A stretch of 64,000 nucleotides of DNA from Stentor coeruleus (GCA_001970955.1 MPUH01000090.1:1-64000), one strand, 5' to 3'; positions 9,472 to 19,653 are shown, numbered from the stretch's first letter. The notes: generated from the letters alone by a model not told the origin. Numbers and translations are program-made.

Positions 9472-10581
9472 ATGTCAGAATCAAAAGATCAAAGTATCTA
9501 CTCTCAATGCATATACTCTGCAAGAAACCAAACTTCAAAAGCCAAAGACATGTTAATCCAACAACTGAGCAGTTCAATTTTTTCTCCACAATCTGAGTCT
9601 TCAGAAATTGCCTTAAGGCCTAAAAAACGTTTATTCCGTGACAATTCTTCAGAAGAGTTATCTCATGGCATAAAGCGAGTAGATACCCCAACAAACCTAA
9701 TGCTTCGTCCTACAGATCATTCTGCAGAAGATTTATTTGGGTCGTTTAACAACGAAATCAAACAGAAAAAAAGTACATTTTTAGGCCAGTCAGCAAGTAG
9801 AGAGAGTTTGTTAGACAAAGAAAAATCTATAAAAAAAGTCGTTAAATGCACCCCAATGCTCCATTTGAAAAAAAATGATTCTCCATCAAAACCCCCGCTT
9901 GTGGCCCCTTCGCATGATAGAAAAACCTTAACAGAAGCAAAAATAAGAGACTTAACTCCAAATTTTTACCCAAAACCTGAAGATACAAAAGTTCAAGAAA
10001 TACAAATAAAAGGCCTTAAGCCAAATGATGATGAATTATCTATAAAGCAAATGTGCCAAGGTTTGCATTTTATTGATATTTCACCTGTTTATGATAATGT
10101 GACTGGAAATTGTAGTGGAACTGCTAATATAAAACTTAGGACACATGCAAAAACTCCTGATATTGAAAAAGTTAAGAAAAGCTTTGCAGATAAAGGTTTG
10201 GAAGCGATTAGTGTTACACCTCAGAGAGGTAAGAAAAATAATTACCTTCAAAGCCATATTGGTTTTCTTGATTCTTCACTACAGCAAGAGGAAAAAAGAT
10301 TAAATGCAAATAATCTTACAAGTAGTGAAAGAAAAAGAGCGCTACTTGGGACTAGTGATGATCTTTTTGGAAATTCGCCTGGTACTGGAAAGTGGGAAGG
10401 GCAAAAAAATGATAATCCAGAAATTAAAGAGGTAAGAAAAGCAACTGAAAACCTTAAAAAGTGGGATAGTTATAAACATTTAAATACAAAAAGTCCTATT
10501 ACTGGGAGCAAAATATATGCTGGAGGCTACTCAAGACCTACAATTTCTTCGAGAAAGAAAGAAATCGCATATAAAGAATAA
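9472..10581 (+). CDS. Unknown Ser/Lys-rich, probably disordered protein
   Basis: A 369-aa protein from ATG 9472, with an A/C-rich leader before it. It is rich in S, K, N and P and contains many SP/TP sites (for example KTPDIEK, ISVTPQRG), a composition typical of phosphorylated cytoskeletal or cell-cycle scaffolds. The motif DLFGS/DDLFGNSPGTG occurs twice (near residues 85 and 298). No domain is recognised and no membrane segment is present. It lies 152 bp upstream of MOB1 in the same direction. Confidence 0.75.
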   Translation: MSESKDQSIYSQCIYSARNQTSKAKDMLIQQLSSSIFSPQSESSEIALRPKKRLFRDNSSEELSHGIKRVDTPTNLMLRPTDHSAEDLFGSFNNEIKQKKSTFLGQSASRESLLDKEKSIKKVVKCTPMLHLKKNDSPSKPPLVAPSHDRKTLTEAKIRDLTPNFYPKPEDTKVQEIQIKGLKPNDDELSIKQMCQGLHFIDISPVYDNVTGNCSGTANIKLRTHAKTPDIEKVKKSFADKGLEAISVTPQRGKKNNYLQSHIGFLDSSLQQEEKRLNANNLTSSERKRALLGTSDDLFGNSPGTGKWEGQKNDNPEIKEVRKATENLKKWDSYKHLNTKSPITGSKIYAGGYSRPTISSRKKEIAYKE

Positions 10582-10733
10582 TAGTTTGAAATACCTGATA
10601 ATTTTTATACAAATAATCATATGTGTTTTATTGATTATGTTATTTAATTACAAGGATTTTACAGTTTTTTTGATGTATTACTGTATAGCTCATATATCAT
10701 TATAATTATATTCATGGAATTTTAAACTTATAA

Positions 10734-11402
10734 ATGGATAAAGCCTCTGACAAAAACAAGAGCTTCAGACCGAAAAAACGTATTGAAAAAGGTCAGCGCG
10801 GGTATGGATTGAAACAAATAGCAAAAATGACTCTAGGCTCAGGGAATCTAGATCTTGCTGTAGAGTTACCAACAGGTGAAGATCTTAACGAATGGCTAGC
10901 TGTGAATACAATCGAGTTTTATAATGAAATCAATTTAATCTACGGAGCACTTTTAGAATTTTGCACTCCTGAAACATGTCCTATAATGTCTGCAGGGCCT
11001 AAATACGAATACTTATGGGCTGATGGGCAAAATATAAAAACCCCTTTAAAAGTTTCTGCTTCAGAATACATTGATTTCCTTATGACTTGGGTTGAAAGCC
11101 AGCTTAATAATGAGTCTTTATTCCCAACTCAAATAGGAGTTCAATTTTCAAAAAACTTCCTTTCAACGATTAAGGTTATTTTTAAAAGGCTTTTCAGGGT
11201 TTATGCGCATATTTATCATACACACTTTCAACATATTATGAGTCTTGGAATGGAGTATCATTTAAATACTTGCTTTAAACATTTTATATTTTTTATTGAT
11301 AGATTTAAACTTGTTGATCAGAAGGAATTAGCCCCTCTTGCAGAACTTATACAACAGTTTAGAGAAAGAGGTAGGGAAAGAATGGAAAGAGAAGCCTCTT
11401 AA
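10734..11402 (+). CDS. mob1: MOB1/phocein-family kinase activator
   Basis: A 222-aa MOB1 protein, the usual length. MOB1 binds and activates NDR/LATS kinases. The zinc site is complete: two cysteines in EFCTPETCPIMSAG (near residue 80) and two histidines in YAHIYHTHF (near 160). Family blocks YEYLWADG, EYIDFLMTWVESQL, LFPTQIG and HFIFFIDRFKLVDQKELAPL are all present, very close to animal and fungal MOB1. In Stentor, Mob1 is known to localise to the posterior pole and to be required for correct body patterning during growth and regeneration, so this may be that gene or a paralogue. A single exon; the start is the first ATG in frame. Confidence 0.95.
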   Translation: MDKASDKNKSFRPKKRIEKGQRGYGLKQIAKMTLGSGNLDLAVELPTGEDLNEWLAVNTIEFYNEINLIYGALLEFCTPETCPIMSAGPKYEYLWADGQNIKTPLKVSASEYIDFLMTWVESQLNNESLFPTQIGVQFSKNFLSTIKVIFKRLFRVYAHIYHTHFQHIMSLGMEYHLNTCFKHFIFFIDRFKLVDQKELAPLAELIQQFRERGRERMEREAS

Positions 11403-11518
11403 GATAGAGGATAATTATTATATTTAGATAAAAACTGATTAAAGTATTTCTTTTTGACTACATTAATCAAAAAAATCATGCAATATCATTTTACTTTATA
11501 AGAATTGCATATATTTAC

Positions 11519-11979
11519 TTAATTATTTACCAACAAAAATTTTGCACTTTGAGAATCTCTTGAACTTATTATTGAGTTGTTACTGAAAGTAACTCCGAAA
11601 TCTTTGATTTTTTTATTTCCAAGGACATTTTTGCTTTTGAGTTCAAAAGCAGCGCTTGATTGAAGGTTTTTTTTCTTTTTGCATGAGTGGAGCTGGGGTT
11701 TAAGACTAGGAAGCATATTTTTTTTTGAATTAGATGAGTTTGGGATATTGAGCTCTATGTTTGAATATTTGGGCTGTCGAATTGTCGAAAAAGATTAGAG
11801 CATGAACTATACTTGCTCAGTGGCTTAAAATAAGGAGTGATATCGTCTTGGAGTATGAAGATTGGGATGATGGGGCGCTTTTTGGTCATAATCGGGGTAA
11901 GTTTAATTTTCTTTTTTTTCTTGCTTTCTTGGGGTTCGTTCATAAAAAAGTCATCAGGAAAACTAATATGCTTACGCAT
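11519..11979 (-). CDS. Small basic unknown protein, apparent frameshift
   Basis: Two minus-strand frames (11979 to 11755, then 11716 to 11519) look like one gene. The first starts with MRKHISFPDDFF and stops at 11757-11759. The second frame is open back to about 11800, overlapping the end of the first. No 15-nt GT...AG intron joins them, but one extra T in the CTTTTTCG run at about 11789-11796 would. It is therefore either a real frameshift or a sequence error. The joined product would be about 150 aa, Lys/Ser-rich, and no domain is recognised. The spacer right of 11979 is G/T-rich on the plus strand, as expected upstream of a minus-strand gene. Confidence 0.45.
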
Positions 11980-12391
11980 TTTATTTTATTTAGTATTTGC
12001 TGACTTATTATATCAGTGGACTATTATTTTTCTGGTTAAATAAATTTATATAGTTATTAAACAGTAGTCCTTCATATTTAAATCAAATTCTAATACATAA
12101 CAGTTTTTATTAATTAATTTTAAAATAGCCAAAAGGACCATCAAAACAACATCATTATTTTTTTCCTTCTAAAAAGTCTCTAAACCTTTACAATCTTCCC
12201 TGCCATACATAAAAAAGTCTACCCCTTTCTCCTTTCAATATTCCAGAAGCATCCTTACCAAAAAAACTCCATTTCTTAGTCATCCCCATCCTCACTAAGT
12301 TGACTCTCTAACTTATATATTCCATCCTTTTCTAATCTAAAACTACTCTATTAATCATCACCGCTACAAAAAAAAACATATAATTGGCACA
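11980..12391. other. Divergent intergenic region
   Basis: A spacer between a minus-strand and a plus-strand gene, with the composition switch seen elsewhere: G/T-rich near 11980 and strongly A/C-rich from about 12120 to 12391. No gene or repeat is seen. Confidence 0.5.
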
Positions 12392-13942
12392 ATGGGCGTA
12401 GTTACTAGTGTTCCTGCTCCAGTAAAAATCCACCTCGAAAGCATCCAAGCAACTAAATTCGAATACATCCTCGACTCCAACCACTACGAAAACAATTATC
12501 TTTTCATCCGTAAAGCCTGTAATGAGGTATCCAAAAACAAATCCATCCAAAAAGTTGTCCTCAAACTTTTCTTCCCTAAAACCGAGCCTGAGCAAGATTT
12601 AACCAAACCACTATCAAAACTCCTTCAAACTAAAGGGACAATAATCATTTATGGTAACAATATGCACTTTTTCAACAACGCCAAATGGATCAAGATATGG
12701 AACTCAGCTAAAACAACAAACCTTCAGATTAAATTTGAAATGACGATGGTAGCTTTTGAATACCTTATCGATGGTGCCACTGGAAATAAAAACATTAAAA
12801 TCATGGGCTTTAGATACTTAAATGATACTCAGCTTATAAAGATAAGTGAATGCTTAGCTCATAATACTAATATTTATCACTTGCAGATTGTCTTAGAAAA
12901 TCGAATTTACACTTTGGAAAACATTGAAGACGGAATCAATAGTATTAAAATGCCTGGAACACCACAAGTTGGACTACCAATATCATTTATGTCACAGGCA
13001 AAATCAATCACCACATACACATTAGGTGGGTATCAAGAAAGGTCTACTTTTATAGCAGGGATTATTAGAAACAGGTCAATAAAAACTTTAATACTTGAAA
13101 ATATTGATATTGAAAAGCATCTTAGACATGACTGGAATGTGTCATTTAAAGAAAACTCAACAGTTGATGAAATCAGAACTATCCGTGGGCTGAATACAAT
13201 ATCAGCGATGATCCTTTTCCAAAGTTTAAGAAAAAACAGTCATATTTCTATACTACAACTTGAAGAAAGCGTGTTTTTCGACCACGCGTTTTGGGCTTTT
13301 GAGACTTTACTTAAAGCTACTGTCTCATTAAAAAAAATTGTCTTAAAAAACCTTTTGCATTTGAACATAACTAGGATTTCTCAGGCTTCACCGATTAAAA
13401 ATCTATGCAAAATCCTCACAGGACTAGCTGGAAATACTTCAGTTGTTGAAGTCTATGTGTCAAATCATCCTGCTTCAAGTGTTGATATTAGAAAATTAGA
13501 TGACCAAGAAAATACATTATCGACAGCTTTTTGTGAGTTTTTAAAGAAAAATACAGTGGTTAAAATCTTGAGTTTTGAGTATTTGAGAATTGGTAGTGAG
13601 AGTTTTCCTGGGATTTGTGAAGGGTTTTGCTCGAATGGCACTTTAAACATTTTTTCTTTAAAGGGGAATTTGATGGACTGGGGTGACTTGGCTAATTTTC
13701 TTATGGCTACTAGGAATAGCATGGCTTTAACAAGTGTGGATTTTAATGGAAATGGACTTTTTAATGATATTGATAGCGTACCTTTAGAGTTGTTTGATAG
13801 AGTTTTTGCTACGCTAAGTGAAAGCAATTTGAAGAACTTTGGGATTGATGGGGCATTTTGGAGTTTAAAAGCGTACCCATCATTACTCTTCCCAACTATT
13901 TCGCAGTGCAAACAAAAATATGAAGAATCTAAACATAATTAA
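12392..13942 (+). CDS. Leucine-rich-repeat (ribonuclease-inhibitor-like) protein
   Basis: A 516-aa protein with diffuse leucine-rich repeats of the RNI type spread over about residues 75-490. Examples are the phrases KTLILENIDIE, HISILQLEESVFF, VVKILSFEYLRIG, TLNIFSLKGNLM and LTSVDFNGNGLF, each followed by a helix about 25-28 residues apart. The N-terminus (MGVVTSV) could be myristoylated but is not a clear case. There is no catalytic motif or membrane segment. A protein-interaction scaffold is the likely role, and the partner is unknown. A long antisense frame at 13465-13911 is a shadow. Confidence 0.7.
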   Translation: MGVVTSVPAPVKIHLESIQATKFEYILDSNHYENNYLFIRKACNEVSKNKSIQKVVLKLFFPKTEPEQDLTKPLSKLLQTKGTIIIYGNNMHFFNNAKWIKIWNSAKTTNLQIKFEMTMVAFEYLIDGATGNKNIKIMGFRYLNDTQLIKISECLAHNTNIYHLQIVLENRIYTLENIEDGINSIKMPGTPQVGLPISFMSQAKSITTYTLGGYQERSTFIAGIIRNRSIKTLILENIDIEKHLRHDWNVSFKENSTVDEIRTIRGLNTISAMILFQSLRKNSHISILQLEESVFFDHAFWAFETLLKATVSLKKIVLKNLLHLNITRISQASPIKNLCKILTGLAGNTSVVEVYVSNHPASSVDIRKLDDQENTLSTAFCEFLKKNTVVKILSFEYLRIGSESFPGICEGFCSNGTLNIFSLKGNLMDWGDLANFLMATRNSMALTSVDFNGNGLFNDIDSVPLELFDRVFATLSESNLKNFGIDGAFWSLKAYPSLLFPTISQCKQKYEESKHN

Positions 13943-14140
13943 TTTTAACTTATTAATCTTCCTAGCTGTAAATAGCTAATTTTAATTTCTACCACATTTT
14001 TCAATTCTAGATTAATCTTTTAACAAATAAATTTTTCCATGATATAATAAAAAAACTTCTTGTGATTACGGGTTAGTGTCATGGCAAATAAATAACAACA
14101 AAATAATTGATGACATCATGGAGGTCAAATTATTGTAATA

Positions 14141-15733
14141 ATGGAATTTGTTGATACTTGTGTTGTCTTAAAGATAAATCGAATGAGGGAAACCTTATCT
14201 GACGCTCTATTTTCTAAATCTTTTACCGTAAATTTCATTCAGGAATACGAAGTAAAAATATCATTTCACTCAATGAAATTTCTAGAATACCGTCGGTATA
14301 GACAATTCCGAGAATTCAAAGAAAAGGTAAAACATATAAAGATCCCTATATCTCTTCAAGATCGTCTTCCTAATTTCCCAAAGAAAAAAATCCTCCATAA
14401 AAGTGCGAAATTGACAGAAGAGCGGCGTATTCAGCTAGAAAAGTGGCTAAACGCAGTTATTGGGTATAAAGAGTACCTTGAAAGCCTGATGAACTTTCTC
14501 AACATTCCTGAATCTATTGTTAGGATTTTGGCTTGTGGTGGTGGGTGCAAGTTGAATGCAGGAGAGCGAGCTGTGGCTTCATTGTTAAAAAACATTCCCA
14601 AAATGGATAAAAATGGGAACAAGTACTTAAAAGATTTTTCAAACGAGTTTTTCAGCCATACCGAGCAAAACTTGAGCCAGGCTTCAGCTGGAATATTACT
14701 CCGAAGCCTTATCCCTTTATGTGCAAACCCTTCAGTAGCCTATGCAGCAATTAATATTCTCTATAAACTTGTGACTATAGAGTCATACAGGTGGAGCGAT
14801 TTTATTCAGCAAACCTTATTAGATAATGTTGAGTTGCTTCGGGAAATGAAAATCGATCAGCACATACTAAATTCATATCAACAGCACACTGGGCTTAAAG
14901 GTTATGAAATAGCAAAGATCTTCAAAGAATGCTTTGAAAGAAAAGGCATGACTAACTATTTCAAGTATTTTCTCAATTATAACGAAGAAGCTTATCAAAG
15001 TTTCTGCTTAAAAGAACAAGGTAAACTATGCAGAGAGACTAAAGTTTGCTGTAAAGTGATAAATGATTGGGCTTTCCTTAACACTGACCATTACCTTGGT
15101 ATGCTCAAAGTGGCATATCGTAAAAACGAAGACTGTGTTGAAGTTAAAGGTGAAATCCTAATCGAAGCCCCGGTAGGTAAAATCAGTCACTATATAAAAA
15201 ATCCAGAAAAAAGAAAAGAGTGGGATTATTTTATGGAAGGGATGAAAATCATTAAAAGATTTGATGATCAAGAAAATCTTATCTGGTATTCTTTAAAAAA
15301 AAATAAAAAAACCACTGTAGACCTTTCTTTACAATGTAGAATTACTGAAAGCTTAAATCATTGTTTGATTATATTCAATAGTGTAAATACTGAAGAAATT
15401 CCTATTGTAAAAAATGTCCAAAGAGTTAATTGTTCACAAGCTTATTATGAGATTTTAAGCCTGGGAGCTAAAATTAGAAGAAGTTCTTCTACAACTGATG
15501 AAATTGAATCTGAAGATGAGAGTGCTGAGAGTTATCAGTCACATTGTGTATCTTTAGCTAATGAAGAGAGTAAGGTGTCTAAACTTTTCTTACTCTTTAA
15601 AATGAAGCCAGAAATGGCTAGATGTTTTGTAGATGATCTAAGCGAAGAGACTTCAGTGTTGAAAGAATCGCTAGTCAGTTTGAAGAAAACTATCGAGAAT
15701 TCCAAGGTCTCTGGAATCCTCATGAATAATTAG
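14141..15733 (+). CDS. PX domain + START-like lipid-binding protein
   Basis: A 530-aa protein. Residues about 10-125 form a PX domain: the phosphoinositide-binding region RRYRQFREFKEKVKH near 50 and the PxxP-like stretch FPKKKILHKS near 86 are visible. Residues about 150-290 are helical. Residues about 320-445 look like a START domain, with typical phrases ILIEAPVGKISHYIKNPEKR, EWDYFMEGMKII and VDLSLQCRI. The C-terminal 80 residues are Ser/Glu-rich then helical. PX domains recruit proteins to PI3P-bearing endosomes and START domains carry single lipids, so lipid transfer or sensing at endosomes is a reasonable inference. A single exon. Confidence 0.8.
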   Translation: MEFVDTCVVLKINRMRETLSDALFSKSFTVNFIQEYEVKISFHSMKFLEYRRYRQFREFKEKVKHIKIPISLQDRLPNFPKKKILHKSAKLTEERRIQLEKWLNAVIGYKEYLESLMNFLNIPESIVRILACGGGCKLNAGERAVASLLKNIPKMDKNGNKYLKDFSNEFFSHTEQNLSQASAGILLRSLIPLCANPSVAYAAINILYKLVTIESYRWSDFIQQTLLDNVELLREMKIDQHILNSYQQHTGLKGYEIAKIFKECFERKGMTNYFKYFLNYNEEAYQSFCLKEQGKLCRETKVCCKVINDWAFLNTDHYLGMLKVAYRKNEDCVEVKGEILIEAPVGKISHYIKNPEKRKEWDYFMEGMKIIKRFDDQENLIWYSLKKNKKTTVDLSLQCRITESLNHCLIIFNSVNTEEIPIVKNVQRVNCSQAYYEILSLGAKIRRSSSTTDEIESEDESAESYQSHCVSLANEESKVSKLFLLFKMKPEMARCFVDDLSEETSVLKESLVSLKKTIENSKVSGILMNN

Positions 15734-15893
15734 AAACTTTAATTTAGTTAGTCTTTATATACTTTCCCTAAAGGGAATGGCATTACCAAAATTCTTGATA
15801 AAGTTTTAAATTTTCATAGGGTATTGATAAGGATGCTGATTTTATTAATAAAAAATCTGAGAACATTTTTTTTACTGGCCTTGTTGAATAAAT

Positions 15894-17699
15894 ATGAAAA
15901 GCTACTTAATCCTTCTAGTACTTTGCTTTGGGATAGTACAAGTTTATTCATATGGACAAGTTTATATCCCAGAAGTGGCTGAAGTTTTAACAAGGGCTGA
16001 ATTAGATAATTATCCTGCAAATTTATTCTGGGGTAATATAAGTGGTGTTGATTACTTGACTGCTCCTAGAAATCAACATATGCCGGTTTGGTGTGGAGCT
16101 TGCTGGGTATTCTCTGCAATATCGGCTGTTTCTGACAGATTGAATATTGCTAGAAACCGTAGATGGCCAAATATTATTTTAGCTCCTCAGCCAGTTCTCA
16201 GTTGCTATAATTACGATATTGAGAATATTCATGGATGCAGAGGTGGTGATCATACGAATACTTATATGTATATTCAAGAGTATGGCCTTACTGACGAATC
16301 TTGCAGCCCTTATCAAGCTGGCTCTTTCTATAATAGTTCAACACCTGGAGAAATAATTATTCCTTGCTCAGATCAAATTGTATGCAAAAACTGTGCACCT
16401 AATGGAGATTGCTGGGTTCCAGCTACTTATGAAAAATGGACCCTTTATAACTGGACTAATATCACAGGTATGGGCGAAGCAAGTATGATTGCAGCTCTTC
16501 AAACTGGACCAATTTCTTGCAGTATTTGCGCAACAGAGAGTTTTGAAAGAAATTATAAAGGCTTTGAAATATGGAATGATACTTCAAACTGTAATCATAC
16601 TAATCATGATATATCAGTTGTTGGATATGGTACTGAAAATGGTACAGATTACTGGATTGTCAGGAATTCATGGGGAACATATTTTGGCAAAAACGGGTAC
16701 TTCCGTGTTGTCCGAGGTGTTCAAAACGCTACTTGGAATATGCTTATAGAAGAATTTTGTGCTTATGCTACAGTAAATCCACATCCAATCATAGTCAGAA
16801 ACTCAGCTCCAGTCGAAGAACCTAAGCAAGTTGAGGATCTCCGTGGTTACTTTGAAGAAAAAAAGCCTTCACTTAAAAGACACTATGGAAGAATTCCCAA
16901 GATTCTCTGGGAAATGAAGCCAAGAACTGAACATCGACGAACGCCTATTAACCAACTTGGAGCCGTTCTCCCAGCAGTATGGGATTGGCGAAATGTTAGT
17001 GGGGAAAACTTTGTCTCTTGGACTAGAAACCAACATGATCCTGTCTATTGTGGTTCATGCTGGGCTCATGGTAGTACATCTTCCTTATCTGATAGAATCA
17101 ACATTCTAAAAAACAACAGTTGGCCAAGAATAACTTTATCTCCACAAGTTATTATAAATTGTCATGCTGGAGGTAGTTGTAATGGTGGAAACCCTGCTGG
17201 AGTTTATCAATTTGGTTTTAAACATGGTATTCCTGATGATACATGTCAACAATATGTTGCTAAAAATCCATCTGTAGCAAATTGTTCACCAATTCAAAAA
17301 TGTATGAGCTGTGTTAATTATACAAATGTTGATAATTGTGATGTTGTTACTAATTATTCGAATTATAAAGTCTCACATTGGGGACCTGTAAGTGGTGTTG
17401 AAAATATTAAAAAAGAAATTTATCAATTCGGACCAGTTGGATGTGGTATTGAAGTAACACCACGATTTGAGAATTATACAAATGGAGTTTATGAGGAATG
17501 GCTACCTTTCTATAGTATTAATCATGAAATTGCTGTGGTTGGTTGGGGTGTCACAACTGATGGAGTAGAATATTGGGTTGGCAGAAACTCTTGGGGCAGC
17601 TTCTGGGGAGAAGGAGGATTTTTCAAAATTAAGATGCATGGAAATAATCTTGGTATTGAAACTGACTGCGACTGGGGAGATCCTGTTTTACCCAAATAA
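15894..17699 (+). CDS. Tandem cathepsin Z-like cysteine protease (two papain domains)
   Basis: A 601-aa secretory protein with signal peptide MKSYLILLVLCFGIVQVYS. Two cathepsin Z/X-type C1A domains follow. Domain 1 (about 40-300) has NQHMPVWCGACW with Cys70, NHDISVVGYG and RNSWG. Domain 2 (about 350-601) has LPAVWDWRN, NQHDPVYCGSCW near 390, NHEIAVVGWG and RNSWGSFWG, and ends like cathepsin Z (DCDWGDPV). Both keep Cys, His and Asn of the active site, so both could be active. The NQHxP insertion next to the active-site Cys is the cathepsin Z signature linked to carboxypeptidase activity. Cathepsin Z is normally a single domain; this is an internal duplication. The likely location is food vacuole or lysosome. 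Confidence 0.92.
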   Translation: MKSYLILLVLCFGIVQVYSYGQVYIPEVAEVLTRAELDNYPANLFWGNISGVDYLTAPRNQHMPVWCGACWVFSAISAVSDRLNIARNRRWPNIILAPQPVLSCYNYDIENIHGCRGGDHTNTYMYIQEYGLTDESCSPYQAGSFYNSSTPGEIIIPCSDQIVCKNCAPNGDCWVPATYEKWTLYNWTNITGMGEASMIAALQTGPISCSICATESFERNYKGFEIWNDTSNCNHTNHDISVVGYGTENGTDYWIVRNSWGTYFGKNGYFRVVRGVQNATWNMLIEEFCAYATVNPHPIIVRNSAPVEEPKQVEDLRGYFEEKKPSLKRHYGRIPKILWEMKPRTEHRRTPINQLGAVLPAVWDWRNVSGENFVSWTRNQHDPVYCGSCWAHGSTSSLSDRINILKNNSWPRITLSPQVIINCHAGGSCNGGNPAGVYQFGFKHGIPDDTCQQYVAKNPSVANCSPIQKCMSCVNYTNVDNCDVVTNYSNYKVSHWGPVSGVENIKKEIYQFGPVGCGIEVTPRFENYTNGVYEEWLPFYSINHEIAVVGWGVTTDGVEYWVGRNSWGSFWGEGGFFKIKMHGNNLGIETDCDWGDPVLPK

Positions 17700-18322
17700 T
17701 AAAGTTAGAAGTATTTGAGAATTAAAATTTATTATGTAAGTTTTACAGTTTGGGATATAGGATTATGCTTGTTGAATTGTAGTATTTACATTGATTACTC
17801 TGTTAATTTTGTATTTTTTGATTGTATTTGTTTTAGTTGATTCCTGAATAGCATATCTTCAATTAATTTTATTTCTTATCCCAAAATCTACATAAATTCC
17901 TACAATCTTAACAAAATATTCATATTATCAACTAATTTTCGATAAAAAAAATTATGTTCAACACAAATTCTAATCCGCTGATCAATTTTATCCCTCCACA
18001 AAAAAGTCTCTAATTTTCTCATAAAACTCTCTCTTTATATATCAATATTCTCCATATCTCTAACCTTATAATTNTCTGATCAATTTTATCCCTCCAAAAA
18101 AAAGTCTCTAATTTTCTCATAAAACTCTCTCTCTATATATCAATATTTTCCATATCTCTAACCTTATAATTTAATATAATCCTCCAAACCTATTATATCT
18201 CATAACCCAATTCCCTCACAAATCATAATTTCCCTAATCAAAACCATGACCAAATAAATTCCTATCAAAATCCTTACAAAACTCATCTACTTAAAAACTC
18301 TATCTTAAATGCATAATTAAAA
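17700..18322. other. Intergenic region
   Basis: G/T-rich to about 17880, then A/C-rich up to the NFU1 start. It contains the n-flanked duplication at 17978-18171. No gene is seen. Confidence 0.55.
17978..18171. repeat. 96-bp direct duplication flanking a single n (assembly seam)
   Basis: Positions 17978-18073 and 18076-18171 match with a few substitutions; n is at 18074. The substitutions could be allelic or read-error differences between overlapping contig ends. Confidence 0.8.
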
Positions 18323-18925
18323 ATGATAAGATTCCTATGTAGACATGTGCAGATTAAAGTAACACCAAATCCTCTCTGTAAAAAGTTCATCCCAGACAAA
18401 AATGTGATGAACGAAGGGACTTGTGATTTTCCAAGTTCAGTCTATGCTAACATATCCCCTTTAGCCCAAGATCTTTTCAATATCAAAGGAATTAGTCGTG
18501 TTTTCTACTCTCCAGAATATGTAGCTGTGACAAAGACTGAGTTTTCTGACTGGGAGCAGCTGATTCCGTTTATTTCTCAGACTATCGACAAGTATTTTAA
18601 TGAAAATTTACCTATTTTCACTATACAAAGGGATGAAAAAAACAATTACAATCTGGATGATGAGATTGAGTCTGTTATTAATGAAATACTTGAAGGAAGA
18701 ATTAGGCCTTATTTACAAGAAGATGGTGGGGATATGAGATTTATTGAATTCAATAAGGAAACTGGGATTGTTTTATTAGAACTTCAAGGCAGTTGTGCCG
18801 GATGTCCTTCAGCATTTACAACTTTAAAGGATGGGATTGAGAAAATGCTCATGTTTTATATTCCAGAAGTTAAAGGAGTTCTTGAAAGACACATGGAAGA
18901 TAAGAAAGATAAAGTTCTAGTTTAA
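18323..18925 (+). CDS. nfu1: NFU1-type iron-sulfur cluster scaffold/carrier
   Basis: A 200-aa protein with the Nfu N-terminal domain (about 8-95: KVTPNPLCKKFIP, SPLAQDLFNIKGISRVFYSPEYVAVTK) and the NifU-like C-terminal domain (about 110-190) with the cluster-binding CxxC in GSCAGCPSA near residue 163. NFU1 receives [4Fe-4S] clusters in mitochondria and hands them to lipoyl synthase and respiratory complexes. The short basic start MIRFLCRHVQIK fits a mitochondrial targeting sequence, though it is brief. Length matches the family. A single exon; the A/C-rich leader before it supports the start. Confidence 0.93.
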   Translation: MIRFLCRHVQIKVTPNPLCKKFIPDKNVMNEGTCDFPSSVYANISPLAQDLFNIKGISRVFYSPEYVAVTKTEFSDWEQLIPFISQTIDKYFNENLPIFTIQRDEKNNYNLDDEIESVINEILEGRIRPYLQEDGGDMRFIEFNKETGIVLLELQGSCAGCPSAFTTLKDGIEKMLMFYIPEVKGVLERHMEDKKDKVLV

Positions 18926-19653
18926 TTAAAGGATTTGGAAAAACTTAGGGACTTAAGGATTATAAGATGGCTTGATATGAAAATTAGTAGAAATGGTTTT
19001 CGATTATGATTCTGTTTATCTATAGGATTTTTTATGGAAAATTTTGAAATTCTTTTTAGGTTTGCATGTAGAAATGTAAAATTAATATGAATTTCAAGAG
19101 CTTTGAAAATTTTATTATAGTTATTCTATGAGAGAAAAAACTATAGTAAGTTTTGTAATATTATGAATTGATAAAATCATATTTTAACTTGTAAAAGTTC
19201 TAAGCTTTTAGACCTTTCTAATTCATTTGTGAGATTCGAAAATACTTTTCTAACTTTTTAAGAGCAAAAATATTCCCAAGGCTGAATAAAAAGTTAGCAT
19301 CTATAATCTTTTACCTTACCGGGATATGAAGAAGTATTAAAGAAATTCCTTTCAAGTAAATATCTAAAAATACCCCTTTTTAAGTAAGCCCATAATCAAC
19401 CCTTAAAAAAGTTTAAAAATTTCGATTCATCTCACTCCATCCTAAAATAAAATCCAGCAATTATCTCAATCATCTCAATAACCTCCTTATTACTAATTTT
19501 CATCCAAACCTCAAAAATCTCAACCTCAGCCACAGTCACAAAAACTGGGTTAAAAATCATCAATCCATCCCAAAATAAAATCCAAATATTCAATAAAACC
19601 TCATAACAAACCCTAATCATCCATAAAAAAAAAAAACTCATAGGAAAAATAAG
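18926..19653. other. Convergent intergenic region
   Basis: G/T-rich after NFU1, then A/C-rich before the 3' end of the eIF4G-like gene. A minus-strand frame at 19432-19641 reads as low-complexity hydrophobic sequence and is not supported. Confidence 0.5.

Noticed and set aside
13465-13911. 148-residue minus-strand frame
   Set aside because: It is entirely antisense to the LRR gene and has no leader composition of its own; a shadow frame.
19432-19641. 69-residue hydrophobic minus-strand frame
   Set aside because: It lies in the A/C-rich trailer of the eIF4G-like gene, where the antisense strand is G/T-rich and yields chance hydrophobic codons.
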